DNA from: Colocasia esculenta
Taxonomy: Eukaryota; Streptophyta; Magnoliopsida; Alismatales; Araceae
Assembly (NCBI GenBank): GCA_014218235.1
Contig: CM024763.1
Coordinates: forward strand, 86,290,244 to 86,354,243
Direction: 5' to 3'
DNA: 64,000 bases
The notes under the pieces were generated by a model. The model worked only from the letters and a program-made list of their open reading frames with translations, had not been told where the DNA came from and did no database searches. This document shows, piece by piece, positions 24,381-36,283 of the stretch (its first letter is position 1; every line of letters starts with the position of its first letter). Made by a program: the position numbers and the translations under genes.

Positions 24381-26715
24381 TGTAAAGGCCCTGGATATTT
24401 ATACCCAATAAGGGTCCATATTCAGATCCGCCTCCCGCGATCGGACCGGAGTCTCGCAAGGGATATCACTAACACGTGTCCAATAAGAATATAAAAGATC
24501 ACAATTACAGTTTATAACACAGGAAAGTACAAGTGTATATAACTGTAAACCACAATGTACAATAGTCCACAATTACAATATTACATGTCCAAATAAAGAG
24601 TACAACTACCTGGGGCATACCCCGAGGGAGCACAAGCTCAAACGACTCAACTACTCTACTGTTGGTGGTACAAGTCTGCACTACTCCTGCGTAACCACGC
24701 CAAAGTCGGCCACCACCTGAAACAGACTGTAAGGGAGTGAGCCTCAACAAGTCACTGGCTCAGTAGGGACCTCCCACAAAGAAAGCACAACTATACTAAA
24801 AGACCTCAACCCCGGAGGGTCTCACTGGCAACACCGGTAGCCGAAACATAACATGCACACACACGCATGCTAATCAACAACAAACTATAAACACACCGCT
24901 AAACCCCGTCTTTGGAACTAAAGGGAACACAAGACTAGCTTAACACCGCTAGTCCGCCCTACAACCAACACCACTCGACCATAAGCCTCACCGCAAACCA
25001 CTGCCTAGGCTACAGTCTCACAGGCAACCAGCCGCACAAAGCATCGGTATGGCAATGAACCAGCCAACACCCACATACCAAACCATAACTAGAAATCATG
25101 GTACGAATATAAATAACACAACATGTGGAGTATAATACCATACGCACCGGTCTCACCTCACACCAGCTGAGGTCGGGACTCACATACCATCACAACACAA
25201 CTCTACCCACGAGGGGTACATGTACCTGCTACCACGAGGTATAAGAGTGAGCCTCAACAACCCACAGTACACAAGTGTAAGGAATGGCTTATCATTGGTC
25301 ACCCCATGACCCTCAAGCCACCTACACACAACCGTTCATTAACGGGTCATCACTTGACCGCCAAGACCACACATTAGACTTATACACATTAACATTAAAC
25401 ACCTATCTTAATACATTACACACTTAACACAAATCATAAACATACCATATCAATATCGGAATACAACCTTGCCTTTCATTGAACACCCCATGACCTCCAT
25501 GGCAACACACACCACTTAACACAATAAACATTATAATAACCTTTAAAGAACAACCACAGACCTAGGCTAGTCTACACCAAACCTCACTGCCCAACACCCA
25601 ACATTCCCTTCGGAGACCAAATCGCGTCGAACATAGGCGACACTTTTCAAATCGCGTCAACCTATTCAGACGCCACACAGAACCTTATCGCGCCAGGACC
25701 CAATGCCGCGACCAGATCGTGTCGGTCCTTCCAGATGCTATTCAAACTGCTGTCGCGACAGGCCTTAGCGATGCGAGCAAGTCGCATCGGTCCGGCACGA
25801 TGCCACTAGACCAAAACGGTCAAACGTTCGGTCAACACTTAGTCGTGTCCACCGACACAGATGCGTTTCCACATGAACACGTCGGGTCAACCAGACGCGA
25901 CATCTACGCCACCTTAACTCGAAACGTGTCGGCTCAGTGTGACGCGTTAACATGAACGCGTCGGCTGTCCTGGCCACGTTTCAACGCTGGCAGGGGGATG
26001 AGCTCACAGGCTGAACCCACACTCCCACACGGGAGAAATAACCACAAAACTAAACATCCATTCCATACAAAGCTGTAAACGTGTTAAACACAACAAGGGC
26101 AAACCACTCTCACATGCTCCAACCCTTGAACCCCATTCAAACATGGCATTAAACTGTAAACAGGGTAGGAAGTCTCCCAACTAGAAGAAGACGTCGAAGA
26201 TCGCCCCAAAGCCTCCTTGCCGACAGCACGCCCATGCTCCGAGCATTGTCCTCACGTGGTTCCCGCGCCGCACGAGCCATCCGAAGCCGAAATCCATCGG
26301 AAATCACTGGAGAAGCCACAACAGCTCCTCCCCTGCGCCGGACAAAGCATCCTCTGCTCTGTCTGGCCAAAACGAAGCTTTTAACATTACATTCAGAATC
26401 GCGTCGCCGACAGCCACCATGTTTAAACCTTTTAAACGCATCCACCCAAGCTGCCGCCACAAAGCAACTGCGCGACATGTGTCACAGAGGCGGTTCGCTG
26501 AATCGCGTCCGGCTTATATGACGCATTCAAATCGCGTCGCCTACCTCTGTCGCGATTCTAAACAATGAACTAGCAGTGCAATTGGGTTGGCATATCCAGC
26601 CCACACTGCTCACTCTGTGCTCAGAAAACCCAAACACAGCCCATTGACCATCTCCTGGTCAAGAGCACCACACATAGACCCGATAAACCTGAATCTGAAC
26701 GGTCGTACTATTACA
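24381..26715 (-). repeat. T5 5' LTR (right, 2,335 bp, internally deleted)
   Basis: Begins TGTAAAGGCCCTGG and ends TACTATTACA in plus-strand reading. Compared with the left copy it lacks about 790 bp: sequence matching 19800 jumps near 25243 to sequence matching 20593, and a short repeat of GAGTGAGCCTCAAC sits at the join. It also shows many point differences, so the insertion is not recent. Confidence 0.85.
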
Positions 26716-26720
26716 GTGGT
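26716..26720. repeat. Target-site duplication of T5, right copy (GTGGT)
   Basis: Matches 18909-18913 exactly. The T4 LTR resumes from here. Confidence 0.85.
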
Positions 26721-27322
26721 GGTCACGACGTGCAGGTTCTACGGAGTTTTCAGACCATGTTGTCTGTTTCGTACAGTTGCTAGTTAGTTGCTTCGCTTCT
26801 GCACTTCCCGATGTAGATTAGAATATATAACTGCTATCATTTACTTTGATTATATATATTCTTTCCTGCTTGTTAAAGCCAGTGGGAGATTGGTAGTCCC
26901 TACTGAGCTTCTGTTGTGAAGCTCATCCCTCCTTCTTGCAGGTGAGACTTCCTAGCAGTAGCAGGGTGCGCGTCAGGCAGAGTAGACGGGGCAGTCGTCA
27001 TTATCCCCGTAGCTAGTAGTGGGATTCCCCTTTTCTTTAGTTGTACTTCACCCTCGGGATATTCCCCTAAGGGCCTTGTTCTTCCCCTTTGTTTACTTGT
27101 ACTCGCTGTGTGTTGGGACAGTACCTAGAGCGTTAGGCAACGGTCTCGCTCTTCTTCCTGCTTCCGCGTGTGTGCTCCTAGTTCTGTAGTTGACATTTAT
27201 TTCCTTTACATATTCTGTTAGACTTACGTTATAGCCCTTATGGGTCCCCTGATCCATGGGCGCGCGACCGCAAAAATCGGGTCCTCGGCTAGGGCGAGGG
27301 TCGGGTTCTCGGGGTCATTACA
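26716..27322 (+). repeat. T4 3' LTR, second part
   Basis: Continues the T4 LTR after T5 and ends GGGGTCATTACA, complementary in style to the TGTAA start. It contains the T4 version of the shared U5 hairpin: TGAGCTTC (26904-26911) with GAAGCTCA (26918-26925), 8 perfect pairs, flanked by TCCCTAC and TCCCTCC. Confidence 0.8.
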
Positions 27323-27680
27323 TTAAGTTTTGACTGATCGCGACCAAAATGAAGCAGACTTTGTATATGACGAAGTGGACTTTGAATATGACGAAGTTAG
27401 CTTCGTATATGACGAAGTTAAGTTTCGACTAATCACGACCAAAATGAAGTGGACTTTGTATATGATGAAGCGGATTTGGATATGACGAAGTTAAATTTCA
27501 ACTGATCAGACCAAACAAGTAGACTTCAGATATGATGAAGTTAACTTCGTATATGACAAAGTTAAGCTTCGACTGATCATGACCCAAATGAAGTAAACTT
27601 TATATATGACGAAGTTAGCTTCGTATATGGCGAAGTTAGCTTCGTATATGATGAAGTTAAGCTTATATGATCAAGACCAA
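27323..27680 (+). repeat. Minisatellite with CTTCGTATATGACGAAG dyads
   Basis: About five irregular units of 70-95 bp, each built from TTAAG(T/C)TTCGACT, GATCACGACC, AATGAAGT.GACTT and one or more copies of TATATGACGAAG. The core CTTCGTATATGACGAAG is a near-perfect dyad. No coding content. Confidence 0.75.
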
Positions 27681-28557
27681 TGTACCTTTATATCGGTTAC
27701 AATTATACCAATCCATGTCGATATAAAGCGTGCCGTCAGTGGGACATGTACCCAGCACAACACAGTAGGTAGAGATGTGCACAATAATGAAGGAGAGTAT
27801 AGAGGAAATAAAAGAAATTCTTATTCCATCATCAAACACACATCCCACAATCTACCATAGTAGCAAATGAAATATACAAAGTCCACAATAAACAAGTCAA
27901 TATCATAACATCATCTCACGTACTAAGTAAAGAAAGTACAAGCTATGCAATAGCACTCAAGATCTCAGCTACTCTTCCCGCTCTGAGTCGCTCCTCTCTA
28001 GCTCCTCCTCGATCTTAGGAATATTGCCTCTCCTGTATGTTTAAGCAAGGATGAGTCTTCACAAAATCATGACCAAAATGAAGTAGACTTTATATATGAC
28101 GAAGTTAGCTTCGTATATGGCGAAGTTAGCTTCGTATATGATGAAGTTAAGCTTATATTGATCAAGACCAATGTACCTTTATATCGGTACAATTATACCA
28201 ATCCATGTCGATATAAAGCGTGCCGTCACAGTGGGACATGTACCCAGCACAACACAGTAGGTAGAGATGTGCACAAATAATGAAGGAGAGTACAGAGGAA
28301 ATAAAAGAAATTCTTATTCCTCATCATCACACACATCACACAATCTACATAGTAGCAAATGAAATATACAAAGTCCACAAATAAACAAGTCCATATCATA
28401 ACATCATCTCACGTACTAAGTAAGAAAAGTACAAGCTATGCAATAGCACTCAAGATCTCAGCTACTCTTCCCGCTCTGAGTCGCTCCTCTCTAGCTCCTC
28501 CTCGATCTTAGGAATATCTGCCTCTCCTGTATGTTTAAGCAAGGATGAGTCTTCACA
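27591..28557 (+). repeat. Direct duplication, period 490 bp
   Basis: The stretch from TATATATGACGAAG at 27601 is repeated from 28091 with small insertions and deletions, through GTGCCGTC..AGTGGGACATGTACCC to AAGCAAGGATGAGTCTTCACAAAA. A diverged third copy in the same orientation starts near 33070. On the minus strand these look like LTR U5/R segments of one family (T6). Confidence 0.8.
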
Positions 28558-29071
28558 AAAGACTAAGCAAGCAACCTATTGGTACATCCAAGCACTTATC
28601 ACATTCATTCTACACAAGTTTAACATGTAGAGCAATTTATCACATAATTCATGTAGCAATAAGCAAGTACTAAATGAACAATTTATAAGATACTAACTGC
28701 ACATGGATTTAATATGACTCGTTATGCAATTCATAACTTATTTCATGGCACATTTCCAAACATCAAAGTCATGAAATTAAACACATATCTACGAGTGATA
28801 TTAGCATAATATCTACCACATTCAACATGCTCATATGTCACAAATTCTCACCTTTTACTTGTTTTTTTTAACATAAAAGTAACTTAATCACATAGTTTCA
28901 CATTCTTCACGTTGGATCACATTATCACATCACTTTCACATATTCACCTTGCACATTCATACTTAATTCACATATTTACACATCTTTTGCCATGACATAT
29001 AGTCCAAACCACCATAAAAAAGGATACAACACACACATATCACATATCCATCACCTAGGCAATACAGTGAC
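28558..29071 (-). repeat. T6 LTR-like sequence, left part
   Basis: A+T-rich, with no genes. It continues the duplicated segment and ends with CATCACCTAGGCAATACAGTGAC, a block also present at 33995 and, diverged, at 15025 in T3. The T7 LTR begins at the next base. Assigned to the minus strand by its likeness to the T3 LTR. Confidence 0.5.
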
Positions 29072-32000
29072 TGTCACGCCCTGACATTTAGCAATGGAAA
29101 ATAAACGTCGAGAGCGTGAGCGATACAAGTGTACGTATCACAGTCGCGTAATTCAGAGTAACAACTAAATATAACACAAGATATAAGACAATAATATTGC
29201 CAGCCAATAACCTTTATTTCATTCCATCAACTAGTCTAAACACCTTACATCATCAGAGCCAGACATAGGGCCCAATATTGTATCTCGACTACATATGACA
29301 TCAAATGAAATAACCTATCTATTATAGACTCTATGAACTCTAACTTCAATGGCTGACATGCTAAGTAGACTGGTACGCTTGAGCAGCTCATCACTCGTCC
29401 CCAGTCCCATAATTCTCTAGTTCCTCATATTCATCACCTGAAAATATTAAGAAAAGCAGGTGTGAGTGCACTAGCGCCCAGTAGGATTTACATCTCATGA
29501 TGCGGCCATGCTTTACGTGATTAACATCTTAACATTGGGAATACTATCATGCAATACTCATGACAATAACGATAGTGACAAATCCAAACTATGACATGTA
29601 CGAGTATAACAATTCTCATGTAGGACGGAATGATTATCAATGAGAAAGATGACAGTTCGATCACTTGACATGTAGTGAGATTCAATAGTATGTAGCATGT
29701 ACATTAGATATCTCAAGTTGAATTCCGTAGAACTATAATGGACAATAACATGTAGGATTCAATAACGGTAACATGTACAATAGATTTGGCCATTTCACAT
29801 ATAACATTTCAATCAATTCAATCAATCAATCAATCATTCGTTCAATAACAATTTGGAAATTACCCAGATCAATCTTGCATTTAATTAGGTGATTGTTGGA
29901 CACCTCAATGGGTTATATACTCTCGCGATTATAAGTATTTCGGGTGCTCCTCCTAGGACCAAACATGGCTCTATTTGCACAGGCATAGTTGTTCCATTCA
30001 TTCATTTATGGCCAACATGATTTTCCAAGTTATGGACAATGATATACTAATGATCATGTCAAATGATGATAGAGAACAATGCAAGGGGACATGATCTAGA
30101 TTAATTTCGGCAGCATAACGACTTATTCTCATTAGTTCAATCTTTACATTTAATGGCTTGGTTTCAATGTTATCAGATCACTCTTACGAGAAGTAGATAA
30201 TTGGTACTTAATTGGTACAACCAACTCGGTCTTCATGAGGGAGTCCATGAAGTATGGAGAATTACGGAGGTCTTAGAGAAAAGGTCACTAGTCTATTGAT
30301 ACGGAATGACCGACAGAGAGTTTCCAATTCCCCAAGAAGGGGGCTGCCTATATGTGCAAAGTGACGTGTAGAGCTTGTCTCAATCCATAATCCACCGGTT
30401 AAAACATTATGGAAAGCAATTAACAAACATGCATGACATGTATGCAATTCAATTCTATCACATGGTTGCAGTGCTTTTAGCATATAATCACTTCTCAATT
30501 TTATGGACAAGACAGAATATAATCATTGCATGTAACAATCACATGATCACATGGATGCATTGAATCAATCAATTACACTTAGAATAGATGTTCATATTCT
30601 TAAGATTTTCATGTAGGTTAAACACTTTTAGGCCATTGCATAACTATATGACATGATATAACGTAAGAACATGCATAAACTAGACTGGACAGTACATTAA
30701 AATAGCCTTGGGTCGGCTCTAAAATCACGTCCTACACAGTAGACGCATTTCATAAGGCAGTGCACAGTCGAAACATGACTAAACAGTGAAGAAATCAAAT
30801 CGTGGTGGCCTATGTGGTTGCCTTTATTATTGAATCACAACGGGACACCCCGTCACGTTCAAGAAAATATTTCAAAATTCTGATATAAAAATGGTCGAAC
30901 AATTTGAGTGGGAAAACTGGCTGAATCGCGACGGCCTTAGCGGTCGCGTTTCAGAGGTATTCTGACAGGTCAATGGGCGCACAGTTTGAGGCACGAGACA
31001 TGCCAAAATGCGACGACATTGGCAGACTCCTTTTAGGTAATCGCGACGGCTAAGGCCGACGCGATACCAGGTGATGAATCGCGACGCATGAAGCGGTCGC
31101 GATTCAAGCTTCAGACCGAAAATGCGAGATACAGGAAGCGATCACCATGCAACACTTATAACTCATAAACTAGGGCATATGGGACAAAGTGATGAACATG
31201 AAACTTGTAAGGGACATCAAGTATAAGAAGATTAATGCTTAGGGTTTGACCTAATTCGGTCTCGATTCGTGTGAAACACAGGAAGAATAGAAAAAGCCCT
31301 AACAGTGCGTGAATCTTGGAAAACGCTTAATATGACTCACATACTCCATGCAAATTGGGGAAATCACTTGAAAATCAAACTAGACACGATGCTCTATCCA
31401 TAGTATGTGCAACTTATGTGTTCAGCCCGAGATCACCTACCTTTGTGAAGATCTCAGACAAGTCGTTGTTCTGGTTGTAGCAGAGGGTGGATGGGGAAGA
31501 AGCTCCAGTTCCCAGCCATTCTCCTCCTCTAGTGCCCTAGCTTGATCTCCCACGACCCCACCACAATGATAAACCTTCCCTAAGAGTCTCTCCACGTTTA
31601 TTTATACACCTAGGGTTTATTCAAGTCCTAATGGGTTTAGGAAAAAGGGGTTGCGGTTTATGCATGTGTATTTGCCATATTTTGGGGATTCTCCTCCCAA
31701 TAGAGGTAGGAATACCATTAGGAAGGTTCTTAGCATGGTTGGCCATGATTTGGCTTACTATGCTTGGTTAATAGCACTAGTTTAAGCCCTAATTTGCCCT
31801 CCCCAATTACCACATAATTACAGGTACGAATTTCTGGGTATTTTTCTTGCTCCATTTTATTCTTGGGCCAAAAGTGATCCATTGGCCCAATTTTGATAAT
31901 GGGTCATCAATACATGATGTTGGAAGTTTCTCCAACATGCTTATTTAATTTATGATCGTGTTATATTTTCGCGTTAACGATTTTCCGACTTAGTTTCATA

Positions 32001-32240
32001 ATTTGGATAATTAGTCGCATTATGACGTACACTTGGCCAATCGGATTTTTTGTTACACAAATTTCTTCGTGGAACCACTTAGGAATAATGTTTGGGGTTT
32101 GATTTATAATTTGTACGGAATTTTTTGATGTGTTCTTGCACGTACGATAGTAGTACTTATGTTCTACCATTCTGATAATACAGAAATTTTCTTTCCATTT
32201 AGTTACAATTTTTAAATCACTGACTTTCCGGGGTGCTACA
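29072..32240 (-). repeat. T7: lone LTR of a gypsy element, 3.2 kb
   Basis: Starts TGTCACGCCCTGAC and ends GGGGTGCTACA. On the minus strand it runs TGTAGCACCCC ... GGGCGTGACA, an inverted-terminus LTR layout. The end is related to the T8 LTR in the opposite orientation (AGGGCCCAATA and GCTCATCACTCG blocks). A TATA-like GTATAAATAA lies near 31600 on the minus strand. No internal region is attached. I see no matching 5-bp target duplication (GTGAC on the left, CCATT on the right), so it may not be a simple solo LTR. Confidence 0.65.
30927..31106 (-). other. Three CpG-rich stem-loops in the T7 LTR
   Basis: CGCGAC (30927-30932) with GTCGCG (30943-30948); ATCGCGACGGC (31040-31050) with GCCGACGCGAT (31055-31065), one mismatch; TGAATCGCGAC (31075-31085) with GTCGCGATTCA (31096-31106), 11 perfect pairs. 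The loops hold AAGGC/CTTAG-like strings. The same phrase, more degraded, recurs in T1, T2, T4 and T5. Confidence 0.7.
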
Positions 32241-34404
32241 CCATTCTGATAATGGGCTATCAATCCTGTTGTTTTAAGTCAACCCATCATTTTTAATTTG
32301 GTTTATGACACATTTTATACACCTTATTCACATGTTTAACATAATTATCATGCATATACTAGACTAATCGCATGCTTTAAGGACACCACAATCCTCTCAG
32401 ATTACAGAAGTAGTCATTACTGTTTAACAGTATTATAATATGTTTAACAAATCCTAATCATGATACTAATCATCAGAAAACATCACTTTTAACTAATCAT
32501 GCTTAATATGGCCATTAATGACTTATAACTTGAAGTAGTAGCCACAGATGTCAAAACATGCTTGAATTTTAATCACAAATCTTATGCATGGAATATATCA
32601 TATGTATAATTTTTTAGAATGTTTTCCACAGTATACCTATTTTTAACATTTACATAGATCTCAGGCAATTATCAAGATGATTTATTAAAAACATGTTGAA
32701 CAGAAACTGATGACTCTATCTGACTTGAAACATGTACACACGAACCCTAAGTTCATGAAAAAATTTCTAAGACAATAATACAACACATACTTAATGGATT
32801 TGAATTAAACCCATCATGGCATACTTATTTACCCATGACAGAATTTTTTAAATTTACAAGTAGAATAAGAAAAATATCAAAATTTCATCGTTCAGTCTAT
32901 ATTTTATACATGACAAGACAAAATTCTAGGACCCACTCATACATTCAAATTTTCCAAAAGATTTCATCATACACACTAAAACATATTTCTAGAAAACTGA
33001 AGAACTTAACGGCAAGGTCTTTGCCGTCAACGATGGTTAATGGCATGATCGATTGCTATCAACCCAGGAACATATACCAGTACGATTATACCAATCCACA
33101 TCGGTATAAAGAACGCCGTCACAGTGGGACATTTACCCAACACTAAACGATAGATTGAGATGTACATAAATATCATACTTGAACAGTGGAAATAAACAAT
33201 TAATCTCATTCTTATTCCATCATCATCATCATATCCATAGTCTATATAGCAAGTAAAGAAAATACTAATGTCCGCATTAATTACAATTCCAAATGAAGTA
33301 CACTATCCACATGAATTACATAATTCCATTATTTACATACTAGTGAAAGAAAAGTACGATGAAGTAAAGTCCAACGAAGTGAAGCTACTCCTCGCGCTCG
33401 GAGTTGCTCCTCTCAATGTCCTCCTCAGGAATGGAGGTACCTGTCACACCTATACGCCGAAGCAAGGATGAGTCTTCTAAAAGATCCAGCAAGTAATCTA
33501 AGGACACAACCTTACACATATTATATACACATGCTAGCCTTTTTAAACATTTAGGAATAATCATGGTACATGCTTCATGTTACTTAACAACTAAATATGG
33601 AAACCTATAGCATGTTTTCTACACATTGTAACCAACATGATTCAAAGGTTCAAATCTTATTTAATTTACTTCACAATTATACACCATTAGAGCATGGAAC
33701 AATGTATAAGGTAAATACCATACCTAGCATGATATCTAACCATTTTCACATGCAATTATCACATTTATTTACACATTTAGCTTGCTGTTTTAATGTAAAT
33801 AAATCACAATTACACATGGTATCACATTTTCACATGCTAACACTTTCATATTACACTATCACATGCTCATATTTCACATTGCACAATTCACATGTTCACA
33901 TTCACATATTTACACTTTTTACACTTAGTTTCTGTGACACATAGTCCAAACCACCACTAGAAAGACACACATATTCACAAACACATACCCGTCACCTAGG
34001 CAACACAGTGACGAATCTTGGTTAACAGCACAGAATCGGGAGAAGCACTCTCCACCCTAACTAGTGGTATTTGTCCACCTCCAGGATTTCATCCTAATAC
34101 CCATAGGATATCACACACATTGAACTTTCCTGTAGGGACTTTACTATAGTACGGTTCCACAGCCCTCTATGGTAGCAGTGTCACTATCGGCACAATTACA
34201 CATTAAGCACTTAATCACATTCACTTACATTATTCACATACACTTAAACACACACACATGCTTTAGTTTACAGAATTCAATGTTATTGCTTTACATTGAT
34301 AAATGATCATAGCAAAGCCCTAATCATGCTGCTAACCACTGAATTCCACAAGATTAAATTTAAACATGCTCATCATGGTTAATTATCACTATCCTTTGCT
34401 CATC
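32241..34404 (-). repeat. T6 LTR-like sequence, right part
   Basis: A+T-rich, no genes seen. It contains the third diverged copy of the duplicated segment (from about 33070), the CACCTAGGCAACACAGTGAC block and the CTCCAGGATTTCAT block shared with T3. ACGGCAA (33009-33015) pairs with TTGCCGT (33021-33027), 7 perfect pairs. The junction with the T8 LTR near 34405 is approximate. Confidence 0.5.
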
Positions 34405-34809
34405 CCCTACTTTTGACCATTCTAGGTGACTATGAAATACAAGAAGAGGAGCAAGTCGAGGATGGGAATGCGTCCGAGTGATGAGCGTTCCAACTATAAG
34501 TCTATCTTTAGTTAGTTTTCTTTGAGTGTTAGATTCATGTAGTAGGAAGTGAGGCATTATGTACTTTTCATTTTATTGAGTCTAGTTCTGTTATCCCATA
34601 GTTCAAGAGTTGTATTAGTTACATTTAATACAATGAGATGAATTGAATACAATTTCCATTAAGTTCCATATTTGGGCCCTATTCTGATGTTGTGTTGATA
34701 CACATTTAGTGCGTGCTAGCTAGAGGCTTATTTGCCGACTGTTCACGTCTCGGAATATCGACTCGAATTATCCGAATTAATATCTGCTGCGTAATTCTTG
34801 GACGTGACA
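34405..34809 (+). repeat. T8 5' LTR, 5'-truncated
   Basis: Only the end of the LTR is present. It is recognisable by its relation to T7 read in the opposite direction (CGAGTGATGAGC..., TTTGGGCCCTAT...) and by the end GGACGTGACA shortly before a PBS. The U3 and promoter are missing, so this copy could not be expressed from its own LTR. Confidence 0.6.
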
Positions 34810-34815
34810 TTTTAG

Positions 34816-34828
34816 TGGTATCGGAGCC
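34816..34828 (+). other. Primer-binding site of T8 (one mismatch)
   Basis: TGGTATCGGAGCC, one base off the initiator tRNA-Met complement, six bases after the LTR end. Confidence 0.75.
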
Positions 34829-35049
34829 TAGGAAAACCAAATAGGATATATGTCTTAGGAATAAGAGAAACCTATGGAACCTAGGTCATGGAATTTAAAT
34901 ATAGTACATGGTGAGAAAGGGGTAGAGACTAGGAATATGATAGAAAGAACAAAACACTCTTACCCATTGACTCTTACAATGTATCTAGAGACATTAATTG
35001 GTTTCCATCCTTTTCTCAGGAACCCCCGTAACTCTTACTCTCACCCGTA

Positions 35050-35555
35050 ATGGCTTGCAACCAATGGCAAGCTATGCAAGAAACTGTGGTAGGACTCACA
35101 CAGGCCCTGCAAAATGTGGTTGAGGCTGGAAATCAGGCTGCTGCTGTTAGAAACGGAGCCGGTGATCTGCACCGTAACTTTAGGAGTTTGAACCCTCCTC
35201 GTTTCTATGGATCCCTTGACCCAGAAGAGGCAGAAAATTGGTAGGAAGAGATAGAAAGGATCTTCCAAGTTATGCAATGCACCAATAGGGAGAAGGTGGT
35301 TCTTGCCACATTTCAATTTACTAAGGATGCCCGAGCATGGTGGAAGGCCATCTCGGCCCATCTGCCGAATGTTGCTGAACTGGAGTGGGCTGGATTCCTG
35401 GAGATATTTTGGGGAAAATACTTATATGAAAGAGTTAAGGAAAAGAAGGCGGCTGAATTTGCCACACTGAAGCAGAAAGGAATGTCCATGGCTGAGTATG
35501 AGGCTCAGTTCGCTCGTCTGGCTGTGTATGCCCCACATCTGGTGGGCACAGAAAG
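35050..35555 (+). pseudogene. T8 gag, 5' part (interrupted by T9)
   Basis: Ty3/gypsy capsid domain. From the ATG: PPRFYGSLDPEEAENW, a TAG stop at 35242-35244, then FQFTKDARAWWKA, FLEIFWGKYLYERVKE and MSMAEYEAQFARLAVYAPHL, all standard landmarks of the retrotrans_gag core. The frame is cut after GTE by the T9 LTR and resumes, in the same frame, after the second target duplication at 44805. The TAG sits just after ENW, where gypsy gags usually continue WL/WF. Confidence 0.85.
35551..35555. repeat. Target-site duplication of T9, left copy (GAAAG)
   Basis: GAAAG directly before TGTTGGG; identical GAAAG at 44800-44804 after the right LTR. Confidence 0.9.
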
Positions 35556-35624
35556 TGTTGGGTTGAGTGTGTTTTGGAATTTCCTAAAGTTGTATTTTAA
35601 TGATATCCAATGAACATCACTCAT

Positions 35625-35806
35625 ACTTTGATTTTGATGATGACATATTGTGATTTTAATGATGACATATTGTGATTTTAATGATGACATATTGTGATTT
35701 TAATGATGACATATTGTGATTTCAAAGATGACATATTGTGATTTCAATGATGACATATTGTGATTTCAAAGATGACATATTATGATTTTGATGATGACAT
35801 GTTGAA
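35625..35806 (+). repeat. 22-bp tandem repeats in T9 U3, about eight copies
   Basis: Unit GATGACATATTGTGATTTYAA with small variations. The right LTR has fewer copies (about 43095-43247), so copy number changed after insertion. The element name-tag TTTTGATGATGACATATT also starts the T10 LTR. Confidence 0.85.
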
Positions 35807-35943
35807 CATGTTATACATTTTATACATATCACAATAATACTTAAACAACATGTTTTTGATGATTAATATCTCATATTTTAATGATAATATCTTGTACTAA
35901 TGACTTATGTGTTAAATTTTCAGGAATATCCAGATTTTGTCAG

Positions 35944-36161
35944 GCAGTGTCGACACTAGTCCCAGGCAGTGTCGACACTAGTCCCAGTCTCCAGAAGACC
36001 TAGTTGCCTGACTGGGACAGTGTGTCGACACAGTCCCAGGTAGTGTTGACACTAGTCTCAAGCAGTGTCGACACTAGTCTCAGTTTCTAGAAGAACAGTT
36101 TTGCAGAAATGGGACAGTGTGTCGACACACTCCCTGGTGGTGGAGTGTGTCGACACACTCC
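35944..36161 (+). promoter_or_regulatory. Array of GTGTCGACAC palindromes upstream of the T9 TATA box
   Basis: Around seven copies of the 10-bp palindrome or near copies, several with CTAGTCCCAG spacers. The last is a perfect 20-bp palindrome at 36142-36161 (and 43632-43651 in the right LTR), about 115 bp upstream of the TATA box. The position suggests enhancer-type binding sites; function is inferred. The right LTR array (43390-43651) differs in copy number. Confidence 0.65.
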
Positions 36162-36275
36162 GGCTGAAACTCAAAAATGTGAATTTCTCTGAACACGTGG
36201 CTGCTTGGGAATTAGGGGATTTGACCTAGGTTTCTGTGCCCATGCACCCCAAGGTACTTTATGGATATACGGGGC

Positions 36276-36283
36276 TATAAATA
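36276..36283 (+). promoter_or_regulatory. TATA box of the T9 LTR
   Basis: TATAAATA in GGGGCTATAAATACCC; repeated at 43766-43773 in the right LTR. Probable start of the element RNA about 30 bp downstream. Confidence 0.75.

Larger units (their letters stand above)
18914..26715 (-). mobile_element. T5: large non-coding LTR retrotransposon nested in the T4 LTR
   Basis: Two direct LTR copies, a 2.3-kb interior and a perfect 5-bp target duplication (GTGGT) define the element. The PBS lies beside the right LTR and reads on the minus strand, so transcription runs right to left. I found no gag or pol motif in the interior. On the sense strand the LTRs are G/T-rich and A-poor like T2 and T4. By LTR layout it is a non-autonomous relative of the T2/T4 group. 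Confidence 0.85.
16951..27322 (+). mobile_element. T4: remnant of a chromovirus (chromodomain end plus 3' LTR), carrying nested T5
   Basis: Only the last ~40 codons of pol, the 3' untranslated region, the polypurine tract and the 3' LTR survive. The LTR is split at 18913/26716 by T5, whose 5-bp target duplication marks the site exactly. Everything 5' of the chromodomain was lost where T3 adjoins. The LTR is about 2.35 kb without T5, from TGTAAGATC to GGGGTCATTACA. Confidence 0.8.

Noticed and set aside
35944..36161. Regularly spaced GTGTCGACAC units as a CRISPR array
   Set aside because: Spacing is irregular, spacers are themselves repeated, there are no cas genes, and the context is a plant LTR.
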